The notes under the pieces were generated by a model. That model saw nothing but the letters and a program-made list of their open reading frames with translations, had not been told where the DNA came from and made no database searches. A DNA stretch of 7,987 nucleotides from JAJXWB01 sp047605445 (GTDB lineage: Bacteria; Pseudomonadota; Alphaproteobacteria; Rhizobiales; Beijerinckiaceae): contig JASGFP010000141.1 of assembly GCA_047605445.1 (NCBI GenBank), positions 1-7,987 on the forward strand. The letters are read 5' to 3'. Numbering within the stretch: position 1 is the stretch's first letter; the number at the start of each line of letters is the position of its first letter. Below, in pieces: positions 1 through 7,987 of this stretch. A program made the translations under genes and the position numbers.

Positions 1-1049
<1,049 letters not shown>

Positions 1050-1056
1050 GATCGCA

Positions 1057-1095
1057 GGTTCCGCCGGCGCGGGCCGCACCAGCCCCGGCGGAATC
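1057..1095 (+). other. Inverted repeat just after the recA stop
   Basis: GGTTCCGCCGG (1057-1067) can pair with CCGGCGGAATC (1085-1095), with one G-U pair and a 17-base loop, seven bases after the recA stop codon. No T-run follows, so it is not a classic intrinsic terminator. It could protect the recA mRNA 3' end or be a first pause hairpin ahead of the stronger one at 1182-1208. The function is inferred only. Confidence 0.35.
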
Positions 1096-1181
1096 TTGAC
1101 GCGGCGCCGTGAGCCGCCCCTCGAACCGAAACCGGTCCGCCATCATCGCGTTTCGCTCGACAGTTTCATGGCGCCCCGTTA

Positions 1182-1208
1182 GAAAGGCCCGGCTCAGCCG
1201 GGCCTTTC
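1182..1208 (+). terminator. Intrinsic terminator between recA and alaS
   Basis: A perfect 12-bp stem, GAAAGGCCCGGC (1182-1193) against GCCGGGCCTTTC (1197-1208), closes a 3-base TCA loop. Its 3' arm ends in CTTTC and is followed by GCTTGT. The 5' arm is A-rich at its base, so it could work in both directions. It lies 132 bases after the recA stop and about 100 bases before the alaS start. recA is therefore probably a separate transcript, and alaS needs its own promoter. Confidence 0.85.
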
Positions 1209-1305
1209 GCTTGTCCGGCTTCGGGTTAGCCGGAACGGCCGGCCTCGAACGGGCGAGCGCAATATCGAAACAGGCGGCCGTGTGCGGCCCCGAGAGTCGG
1301 ACGAA
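1209..1305 (+). promoter_or_regulatory. Structured leader upstream of alaS
   Basis: This stretch has no gene and must hold the alaS promoter and leader if transcription stops at the preceding hairpin. It contains two further stems. TCCGGCT (1214-1220) pairs with AGCCGGA (1228-1234), and GGCCG (1276-1280) pairs with CGGCC (1285-1289). The second ends 16 bases before the alaS start codon. The only AT-rich patch is CAATATC at 1260-1266, a weak -10 candidate without a convincing -35. I see no T-box; those are uncommon in Proteobacteria in any case. The promoter position is not resolved. Confidence 0.35.
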
Positions 1306-3974
<2,669 letters not shown>

Positions 3975-3978
<4 letters not shown>

Positions 3979-5201
3979 TCGCCCGCCGGCGCGCGCGCAT
4001 CGCGCGTCTGCGCCGGCGCGTTCACTACGTCCTCGACGGCGGCGTCAACGATCGCGCGGCGCGTCTGGCGCACGCGGCTATCATCGCGCTCATCGTCCTG
4101 TCCGTCGCCTCCGTCATTCTGGAGACTTCGCCGGACGCGCAGAAGCGCTACGGACGCGTCTTCGACGCCATCGAGATCATCGCGCTCGTCGGCTTTTCCA
4201 TCGAGTATGCGTTGCGCATCTGGAGCGCGCCCGACAGTGCGCCCTATTTCGGCATGACGCCGCTGCAGGCGCGCCTGAAATACGCGCGCACGCCCTACGC
4301 CATCGTCGATCTGCTCACGATCCTGCCCTTCTATCTCGGCCTGTTCCTGCCGGCCGATTTCCGCGTGCTGCTGCTGCTGCGGCTCGCGCGCTTCTTCAAG
4401 CTCGCGCGCTATTCGCCGGGCATGCGCTCGCTCGCCGCCGCCCTGCAGGCGGAGCGCAAGGCGCTGGGCGCCTCGGCCGTCATCATCTTCGGCGTCGTGC
4501 TCGTCATGGCCTCGGCCATGCACATCGCCGAACACGCCGCGCAGCCCGACAAGTTCGGCTCCATTCCCGAAGCGATGTGGTGGGCGGTCGTCACCATCAC
4601 CACGGTCGGCTACGGCGACGTCGTGCCGGTCACGGTCATCGGCCGCGTCATCGCGGGCGTTACAGCGTTCATGGGCTTTCTGCTGCTGGCGCTGCCGGTC
4701 GGCATCGTCGCCACCGCTTTCGCCGAGGAAATCCACCGCCGCGAATTCGTCGTCACCTGGTCGATGATCGCGCATGTGCCGCTCTTCGCCACGCTCGACG
4801 CCTCCGAGATCGCCGAGATCATGCATTATCTGCGCGCGCAGACGGTGCCCGCCGGCACGATCGTCGTGCGGCGCGGCGAGGAGGCCCATTGCATGTATTT
4901 CGTCGCCGCCGGCGAAGTCGTCGTCGACCTGCCGCAAAATGCGGTGCGCCTCGGCGAGGGCCAGTTTTTCGGCGAGATCGCGGTCATGCGCAAGACGCGG
5001 CGCGCGGCGACCGTGCGCACGTCGCTGCCCTCCAAACTCCTCGTGCTCGACGCCAGCGACCTCGGCACGCTGATGGCGCGCAATCCGGAGATTGGCCGAC
5101 GTATCGAGGAGGCGATCGCCGCCTACGATCACATCCCCCCGCTCACACCGCGCAGCGACATGACGGCGGACGAGATCGGTCAGGTTCCGCCGGACGCATG
5201 A
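3975..5201 (+). CDS. Voltage-sensor K+ channel with cyclic-nucleotide-binding domain (MloK1-like)
   Basis: This is a predicted inner-membrane potassium channel subunit of 408 residues, assembling as a tetramer in this family. After a very basic N-terminus (residues 1-20, nine Arg), S1 lies near 32-50, S2 near 62-82 and S3 near 108-125. The S4 segment has R130, R136, R139, K142 and R145 at mostly three-residue spacing. S5 is near 166-185, the pore helix begins at PEAMWWAVVT, the K+ filter TVGYGD is at 210-215, and S6 is near 222-249. A short C-linker (EEIHRREFVVTW) leads into a cNMP-binding domain at about 262-385. Its phosphate-binding cassette FFGEIAVMRKTRRAATV (331-347) keeps the Gly-Glu and the Arg that hold the cyclic phosphate. 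The pore entry (KFGSIPEAMWWAVVT) and the PLF start of the CNBD resemble Mesorhizobium MloK1, but the S4 here carries a fuller set of charges. The ATG overlaps the alaS stop as ATGA and has no separate strong ribosome binding site, suggesting translational coupling. The ligand (cAMP or cGMP) and the gating mode are inferred. Confidence 0.93.
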
Positions 5202-5261
5202 TCCGCTTGCGCTTGGCTCGCGGCAGGCTTACGGCATGAGGGCCTTTTTCCGGAGTATCCG

Positions 5262-5405
5262 ATGCGCGCGCTCGCCACGCTCTTTCTTCTGCTCGCCCTC
5301 TCGGGCTGCATGAGCGTCAACGAGAGTCTGATGCCCGATCCCTCGGCGCGCGGCGGCGGCATCGTCGGCGGCGAGCCCCCGTCGCCCTACACGCCCGCGC
5401 GATAA
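5262..5405 (+). CDS. Small predicted lipoprotein, 47 residues
   Basis: The short open frame begins ATG at 5262 with a well-placed Shine-Dalgarno GGAG at 5252-5255, six bases before the start. The product starts MRALATLFLLLALSGC: a basic N-terminus, a hydrophobic core, and a lipobox L13-S14-G15-C16 typical of signal peptidase II substrates. The mature part is only 32 residues, Gly/Pro-rich and without recognisable domain (ESLMPDPSARGGGIVGGE, then PPSPYTPAR). It lies 60 bases after the channel stop on the same strand, so it is probably the last gene of the alaS-channel unit, although a T-run at 5245-5249 lies between them. Its stop codon is one base from the stop of the convergent peptidase gene. 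I do not recognise a family. Tiny lipoproteins of this style are commonly annotated as hypothetical. The lipoprotein signal and ribosome binding site make it probable as a real gene; the function is unknown. Confidence 0.75.
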   Translation: MRALATLFLLLALSGCMSVNESLMPDPSARGGGIVGGEPPSPYTPAR

Positions 5406-5406
5406 A

Positions 5407-6504
5407 TCAGCGCGCGCAGATCGCGCGCAGCGCCAGCCAGTCTCCCGCCAGCGTCAGCGGCTCGCCATTCGCCTCGGCCGTCTCGCGTTCCAGCCGGTCC
5501 TGCCGGTCGCGCGTCAACGGATGGTCGCGCAGGAAATCGAGCGGCGTCGCGCCCTCCTCCTGCGCGATGCGCTTGAGAATATCGCCGAGCGCGCGCGCCG
5601 GACGCCCCGCCTTCGTCAGCGTCGCGGCGGCGAAATCGTCCGCCTCGCGCTCGGCCTCGCGCGAATAGGCTGCAGACAGCGAGGCGCGCGCGGCAGCCGA
5701 GATCGCGCCAGCGCCGAACGCGCCGCCCGTGACCAGCGAAAGCGCCAGCGCCGCGCCGCCCTGCTTCAGCGCTGCGCGCAGCGAATCGCGATGCGCCACA
5801 TGGCCGAATTCATGCGCCAGCACGCCGGCGATCTCGTCCGGCGATTGCGCCGCCTCGATCAGGCCGCGCAGCAGATAGACCCGGCCACCCGGCAGCGCGA
5901 AGGCGTTCTTCACGGGCGAGGCGATGACGGCGACCTGCACGTCGAGCGGCGCGCCAGCGTTCGCCCGCACACGCTCGACAAGCCGCGCCAGCGCTGCGGA
6001 GCCCGCGGGCGAGGCGCAGAGCCCGCCCCTGAACCGCGCGCGCGCCTGCGTCTCGGCGGCTGCGCCGATCTGCTTTTCGACGTTCGCCGGTACGAGCGGC
6101 GCGAGGCGGTCGGCGACGGCGGGGATGACAAACCACACGAGCGCGGCGATGAATGCGACGCCCGCCGCCGCCAGCGCCAGCAGGCGCCAGCGCGACTCGC
6201 GCTTTTCCTGCGCCTCGCCGTCGAGCAGCGGGCAGCGCTGCCGGATGGCGGCGGCGAAAGCGGGATCGGCGATGGCGCACCAGGCTTGCGGCGGCGCCGT
6301 GAGCGCCCGGACGCGCAGCGCGCCTTCGCCCTCCACACGCCTGACGTCGGCCAGCGCCCAGGCGGCGACGAACGCGCCCCTCTCGAAAATCTGCAGCGTA
6401 TCGCCGAGCCGCAGGTCGACGCGGCGCGCGGCCGCGCCGTCGAAAAACGTCTGCCCCCGCGCCTCGACAATACGCTCCACGCCGTGCCGCCCCCGTCCGT
6501 CCAT
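5407..6504 (-). CDS. M48-family membrane-anchored zinc metallopeptidase
   Basis: This is a 365-residue predicted zinc endopeptidase of the M48 (Ste24/HtpX/BepA-like) group. The first 95 residues form a small beta-rich N-terminal domain of the kind found in front of M48 domains in alphaproteobacteria (FFDGAAARRVDLRLGD...). A single membrane helix lies near 107-130 (LLALAAAGVAFIAALVWFVI). The peptidase domain follows. It contains NAFALPGGRVYL at 200-211, the zinc/catalytic motif HEFGH at 231-235, a second hydrophobic stretch near 250-272, the third zinc ligand Glu287 in EREADDFA, and the DHPLTRDR motif at 327-334. All catalytic residues are present, so it should be active. No cleavable signal peptide is seen, so the helix at 107-130 probably tethers the catalytic domain at the inner membrane. 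By family it is probably a cell-envelope protein quality-control protease; the substrate is unknown. The ATG at 6504 suits the domain start, but its ribosome binding region (GGGGCGAG) lies inside a hairpin. The stop is one base from the convergent lipoprotein gene. Confidence 0.93.
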   Translation of the reverse strand: MDGRGRHGVERIVEARGQTFFDGAAARRVDLRLGDTLQIFERGAFVAAWALADVRRVEGEGALRVRALTAPPQAWCAIADPAFAAAIRQRCPLLDGEAQEKRESRWRLLALAAAGVAFIAALVWFVIPAVADRLAPLVPANVEKQIGAAAETQARARFRGGLCASPAGSAALARLVERVRANAGAPLDVQVAVIASPVKNAFALPGGRVYLLRGLIEAAQSPDEIAGVLAHEFGHVAHRDSLRAALKQGGAALALSLVTGGAFGAGAISAAARASLSAAYSREAEREADDFAAATLTKAGRPARALGDILKRIAQEEGATPLDFLRDHPLTRDRQDRLERETAEANGEPLTLAGDWLALRAICAR

Positions 6505-6506
6505 CT

Positions 6507-6526
6507 CGCCCCGCGCGTGCGGGGCG
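6507..6526 (-). promoter_or_regulatory. Hairpin covering the peptidase ribosome-binding region
   Basis: CGCCCCGC (6507-6514) and GCGGGGCG (6519-6526) form a perfect 8-bp stem with a 4-base loop, two bases upstream of the - strand peptidase start codon. The only purine-rich sequence that could serve as its ribosome binding site is in the arm next to the start codon. In RNA this stem would therefore hide it. A possible - strand -10 element, TAATCT, is at 6530-6535, without a clear -35. The role in limiting translation is inferred. Confidence 0.45.
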
Positions 6527-6571
6527 CTAGATTAGGCGATGACGCCCCGCGATAACACGCCGGCGCATGCG

Positions 6572-6585
6572 TTGATCGACCGCAA
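6572..6585 (+). promoter_or_regulatory. FixK/FNR-type box and promoter of the stress-protein gene
   Basis: TTGA-N6-GCAA at 6572-6585 fits the rhizobial FixK consensus (TTG[A/C]-N6-[T/G]CAA) and is also a degraded FNR box (TTGAT-N4-CGCAA). Its centre is at 6578.5. A -10-like TTAGTC at 6606-6611 would place the transcription start near 6618. This puts the box close to -40, the class II position where FNR/FixK proteins contact RNA polymerase. A leader of about 40 bases with a strong ribosome binding site then reaches the gene. No -35 is seen, which is normal for activator-dependent promoters. The promoter is supported only by motif and spacing. Confidence 0.55.
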
Positions 6586-6657
6586 CGCGCGCGCGGGGCG
6601 GCGCGTTAGTCTCGGCGGCGGCGACACAGGCAAGCTGCCAACCAGGAAGGACCGGCC

Positions 6658-7083
6658 ATGTTCAAATCCATTCTCGCCCCCGTCGACCTCGCCGAGCCGG
6701 CCCCGGCGCAGCCGGCGATCCGCGCGGCAGTCGAAATCGCCAATGTCGCTGGCGGTCGCGTCCGGCTCATCAACGTGCAATCGCTGCTGCCGGCGACCTT
6801 CATGGACTATGTGCCCGCCGATTTCGACGCGACCCAGAAAGCCAATGCCGAAAAGGCGCTGGCGGACATGCTGAAGGACGTGAAACTCCCTGCCGACCGC
6901 CTCTCCAGCGTCGTTCGCATCGGCGGCGTCTATCCGGAGATTCTGGCGGAAGCGAAGGACTGGGGCGCGGACCTCGTGGTCATCGGCTCGCACCGCCCGG
7001 CCATGTCGACCTATCTGCTGGGCTCGAACGCGACGACCGTAGTGCGGCATGCGACGTGTTCGGTGCTGGTGGTGCGGGAGTAG
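6658..7083 (+). CDS. Universal stress protein, UspF/UspG-like
   Basis: This is a 141-residue single-domain UspA-fold cytoplasmic protein. It begins MFKSILAPVDL with the nucleotide-site Asp at residue 10, has the beta-strand GGRVRLINVQ at 32-41, and ends with the C-terminal strand SVLVVRE. The ATP loop reads GSHRPAMSTYLLGSNAT from 110. The first Gly and the GS at 122-123 are kept, but the second Gly of the usual G-X2-G pattern is Arg113. The same GSxxP...LLGSNA layout occurs in E. coli UspG/UspF, so this is a subfamily trait and not damage. Such proteins often bind ATP and are induced under starvation or low oxygen; their biochemical role is poorly defined. The start is set by a strong Shine-Dalgarno AGGAAGG at 6644-6650, seven bases before the ATG. 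The FixK-type box upstream suggests oxygen control. It appears to be a single-gene unit with a hairpin at its stop codon. Confidence 0.93.
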   Translation: MFKSILAPVDLAEPAPAQPAIRAAVEIANVAGGRVRLINVQSLLPATFMDYVPADFDATQKANAEKALADMLKDVKLPADRLSSVVRIGGVYPEILAEAKDWGADLVVIGSHRPAMSTYLLGSNATTVVRHATCSVLVVRE

Positions 7084-7106
7084 CGGAGGCCCGGACGTGC
7101 CTCCGC
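7083..7106 (+). terminator. Hairpin at the stress-protein stop codon
   Basis: GCGGAGGC (7083-7090) and GCCTCCGC (7099-7106) form a perfect 8-bp GC-rich stem with an 8-base loop. The stem starts on the last base of the TAG stop. There is no T-run after it (GTTACGGG follows), so it may be a weak or Rho-assisted terminator or an mRNA-protecting hairpin. Confidence 0.5.
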
Positions 7107-7140
7107 GTTACGGGTCGCCAGACTGAATTTGCCTGGGATA

Positions 7141-7159
7141 AGATATCATCGAGATATCT
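7141..7159. promoter_or_regulatory. 19-bp palindrome, probable toxin-antitoxin operator
   Basis: AGATATC (7141-7147) and GATATCT (7153-7159) are perfect inverted arms around ATCGA, in an AT-rich island unlike its surroundings. The palindrome lies just before the ribosome binding site (GGAG, 7162-7165) of the antitoxin remnant. That is where MazE/AbrB-type antitoxins bind to repress their own operon. TAAGAT at 7139-7144 overlaps it and could be a -10 element. The function is inferred from position. Confidence 0.5.
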
Positions 7160-7171
7160 CTGGAGCGCGAC

Positions 7172-7262
7172 ATGTCTCACGCGACCCTCGGGAAATGGGG
7201 CAAGAGCCTTGGCGTGCGGCTGCCGGCCGAAGCTGCGCGCGCTCGGCCTGGACGTCGAGATA
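7172..7262 (+). pseudogene. MazE/AbrB-type antitoxin remnant (N-terminal part)
   Basis: An ATG at 7172, six bases after a GGAG ribosome binding site, starts MSHATLGKWGKSLGVRLPAE. This is the typical DNA-binding beta-hairpin of MazE/AbrB (SpoVT-AbrB) antitoxins, whose hallmark is KWGxSLxVRLP. After residue 20 the expected continuation is in another frame. The bases at 7236-7262 read R-A-L-G-L-D-V-E-I, matching the usual 'RALGL...DVEI' that follows. A small indel (two bases lost or one gained) near 7232-7235 broke the frame. A few codons also seem to be missing between RALGL and DVEI. The original frame runs to a stop at 7331-7333 giving 53 residues with no antitoxin character after the break. 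The toxin-binding C-terminal half of the antitoxin is absent. The remnant could in principle still bind the upstream palindrome, but the truncated fold makes that doubtful. Confidence 0.75.
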
Positions 7263-7382
7263 CTGCTGCATCAGGTTCACAGCATCGATGCGCTCGCGCG
7301 ACCGATAAGGTTCGCCGGGCGGATCGACGATGAAACGGCGACGCGCGTGCGCGAGAAACTGGCGCTGGTGATTACGCTCTAG
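7263..7382 (+). pseudogene. MazF/PemK-type toxin remnant (C-terminal part)
   Basis: In the frame ending at TAG 7380-7382, the translation HQVHSIDALARPIRFAGR, then IDDETATRVREKLALVITL, resembles the last ~35-40 residues of MazF/PemK endoribonuclease toxins. In that family a 'xQvrsiD' strand is followed by 'GRLDDETxxxVxxxLxxxLGL'. The toxin start and its N-terminal two-thirds, including the RNA-binding and catalytic Arg and Thr/Ser region, are missing. It is joined directly to the antitoxin remnant, as expected from one internal deletion removing roughly 0.3 kb across both genes. That size is an estimate from typical family lengths. It cannot make an active toxin. The assignment rests on a short stretch and is less certain than that of the antitoxin piece. 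Confidence 0.6.
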
Positions 7383-7403
7383 GCGTCGGCGCGCAGTAGC
7401 TCG

Positions 7404-7448
7404 CCATCCTTTGAGACGCGACGCTTCGCACCGCGCCTCAGCATGAGG
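7404..7448. repeat. Rhizobiales-type intergenic palindromic repeat
   Basis: This 45-bp element begins CCATCCTTTGAGACGC and ends GCGCCTCAGCATGAGG. Its two halves are imperfect inverted copies (TGAGACGC against GCGCCTCA, one mismatch) around a GC-rich core with a small GCGA/TCGC stem. The CCATCCT..GAGACGC..CTCAG.ATGAGG layout is one I recall as a frequent intergenic repeat in Bradyrhizobium, methylotroph and related genomes. Only one copy is in the window. It lies between the toxin-antitoxin remnant and the ATPase gene. Confidence 0.65.
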
Positions 7449-7457
7449 TTAGAGGAC

Positions 7458-7481
7458 TGAGGGGCGCGCCCCCGCCCCTCA
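7458..7481 (-). terminator. Hairpin at the ATPase stop codon
   Basis: TGAGGGGC (7458-7465) and GCCCCTCA (7474-7481) form a perfect 8-bp stem with an 8-base loop. On the - strand the stem begins with the TGA stop of the ATPase gene. The following - strand sequence (GTCCTCTAACC) has no strong T-run, so termination may be weak or Rho-assisted. The layout mirrors the hairpin at the stress-protein stop. Confidence 0.5.
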
Positions 7482-7987
7482 CCGCTCCCGGCGATTCAAA
7501 AACGCCAGCCGCTCGAACAGATGCACATCCTGCTCGTTCTTGAGCAGCGCGCCGTGCAGCGGCGGGATCAGTTTCTTGGGGTCGCGCTCGCGCAGAGTCT
7601 CGGGGCCGATGTCCTCGTTGAGCAGCAGCTTCAGCCAGTCGAGCAGTTCCGAGGTCGAGGGCTTCTTCTTCAGGCCCGGCACGTCGCGCACTTCGAAGAA
7701 GATGCGCAAAGCCTCTTCCACCAGACGCTTCTTGATGCCGGGGAAATGCACGTCGACGATCTGCTCCATCGTCTCGGAATCGGGGAACTTGATGTAGTGG
7801 AAGAAGCAGCGGCGCAGGAAGGCGTCGGGCAGTTCCTTCTCGTTGTTGGACGTGATCATCACGATCGGGCGCTTCGACGCCTTGATTGTCTCGCCGGTCT
7901 CGTAGACGTGGAATTCCATGCGGTCGAGTTCGAGCAGCAGGTCGTTCGGGAATTCGATGTCCGCCTTGTCGATCTCGTCGATCAGCA
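7479..7987 (-). CDS. MoxR-type AAA+ ATPase (C-terminal part; 5' end outside window)
   Basis: The open frame runs leftward from the window edge and encodes the last 168 residues of an AAA+ ATPase. It starts at Walker B (LIDEIDKAD, visible residues 1-9). Next come PNDLLLELDRMEF, sensor 1 in IVMITSNNEKELP (Asn47) and the arginine-finger region AFLRRCFFHYIKFPD (Arg58/59). A helical lid domain follows. Walker A is outside the window. The ATG at 7919 is an internal Met, because the frame upstream carries conserved motif sequence. The pattern fits the MoxR/CoxD branch, chaperone-like ATPases that usually act with von Willebrand factor A proteins to activate or load metal cofactors into enzymes. In many relatives the VWA (CoxE-like) gene follows directly. 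Here the gene is followed by a hairpin, a repeat and a toxin-antitoxin remnant, so any partner must be elsewhere. The substrate is unknown. Confidence 0.9.
   Translation of the reverse strand, partial: LIDEIDKADIEFPNDLLLELDRMEFHVYETGETIKASKRPIVMITSNNEKELPDAFLRRCFFHYIKFPDSETMEQIVDVHFPGIKKRLVEEALRIFFEVRDVPGLKKKPSTSELLDWLKLLLNEDIGPETLRERDPKKLIPPLHGALLKNEQDVHLFERLAFLNRRER

Larger units (their letters stand above)
6507..6600. repeat. Four copies of an 8-mer in alternating orientation
   Basis: The 8-mer CGCCCCGC occurs at 6507-6514 and 6543-6550, and its exact complement GCGGGGCG at 6519-6526 and 6593-6600. The second and fourth copies extend to 9 bp (CGCCCCGCG, 6543-6551, and CGCGGGGCG, 6592-6600). 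They could pair around the FixK-type box, while copies one and two form the hairpin at the peptidase start. All lie within the divergent region between the peptidase and universal stress protein genes. They may be protein-binding sites, alternative RNA stems, or a by-product of high GC. Confidence 0.5.

Noticed and set aside
1096..1125. TTGACG at 1096-1101 as a -35 element for alaS
   Set aside because: No acceptable -10 lies 16-18 bases downstream, and a strong terminator stands between it and alaS.
1282..1305. Earlier ATG at 1282 as the alaS start
   Set aside because: It adds eight residues not typical of AlaS, whereas MSGVNEIRATFL from 1306 matches the family start.
5198..5239. 13-codon frame with ATG overlapping the channel stop (MIRLRLARGRLTA)
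   Set aside because: It has no ribosome binding site or recognisable feature and is very short; chance is the simplest explanation.
5225..5249. Possible terminator between the channel and lipoprotein genes (AGGC...GCCT followed by T5)
   Set aside because: The stem is only 4 bp with a 13-base loop, too weak to call.
5521..6555. + strand 344-codon frame opposite the peptidase
   Set aside because: The - strand frame has HEFGH, EREAD and DHPLTRDR of an M48 peptidase; the + strand translation is Arg-rich and motif-free.
7056..7382. + strand frame read as one 108-residue protein starting in the stress-protein gene
   Set aside because: The first ~60 residues are out-of-frame stress-protein and spacer sequence. 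Only the end resembles MazF/PemK, so it is a remnant and not an intact gene.

Overview
The window is GC-rich DNA from an alphaproteobacterium. It most likely belongs to the Hyphomicrobiales (Rhizobiales). The evidence is the recA-alaS gene order, the RecA and AlaS sequence style (for example the 'VDKTKALDAALSQIERAF' RecA start and the 'MSGVNEIRATFLDYF' AlaS start), a MloK1-like channel, and an intergenic palindromic repeat of a type I recall as abundant in this order. The genus cannot be fixed from the window alone.

Left part (1-5405, all + strand). recA is complete at its 3' end and ends in a strong intrinsic terminator. alaS follows after a structured, gene-free leader. The alaS stop codon overlaps the start of a six-helix K+ channel gene with a C-terminal cyclic-nucleotide-binding domain (ATGA overlap), so the channel is probably translated by coupling to alaS. 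Sixty bases further on is a 47-codon gene for a tiny predicted outer-membrane or periplasmic lipoprotein with a good ribosome binding site.

Middle (5407-6657). An M48-family, membrane-anchored zinc metallopeptidase runs on the - strand, tail-to-tail with the lipoprotein gene with one base between the stop codons. Its divergent promoter region with the next gene holds four copies of an 8-mer (CGCCCCGC or its complement) in alternating orientation, plus a FixK/FNR-type box.

Right part (6658-7987). A UspF/UspG-type universal stress protein gene follows the FixK-type box at a spacing that fits a class II FNR/FixK promoter, which suggests low-oxygen induction. After it lies about 395 bp without an intact gene. 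This stretch holds a hairpin, a 19-bp perfect palindrome, a broken mazE/abrB-like antitoxin start fused by deletion and frameshift to a mazF/pemK-like toxin end, an alphaproteobacterial intergenic repeat, and a second hairpin. The window ends inside a - strand MoxR-type AAA+ ATPase, visible from Walker B to its C-terminus.

Most of the window is well-conserved housekeeping and stress functions. I see no clear new multi-gene system. The least ordinary parts are the alaS-coupled, voltage-sensor-bearing cyclic-nucleotide channel, the decayed toxin-antitoxin locus that keeps its palindrome, and the repeat-rich divergent region around the FixK-type box.
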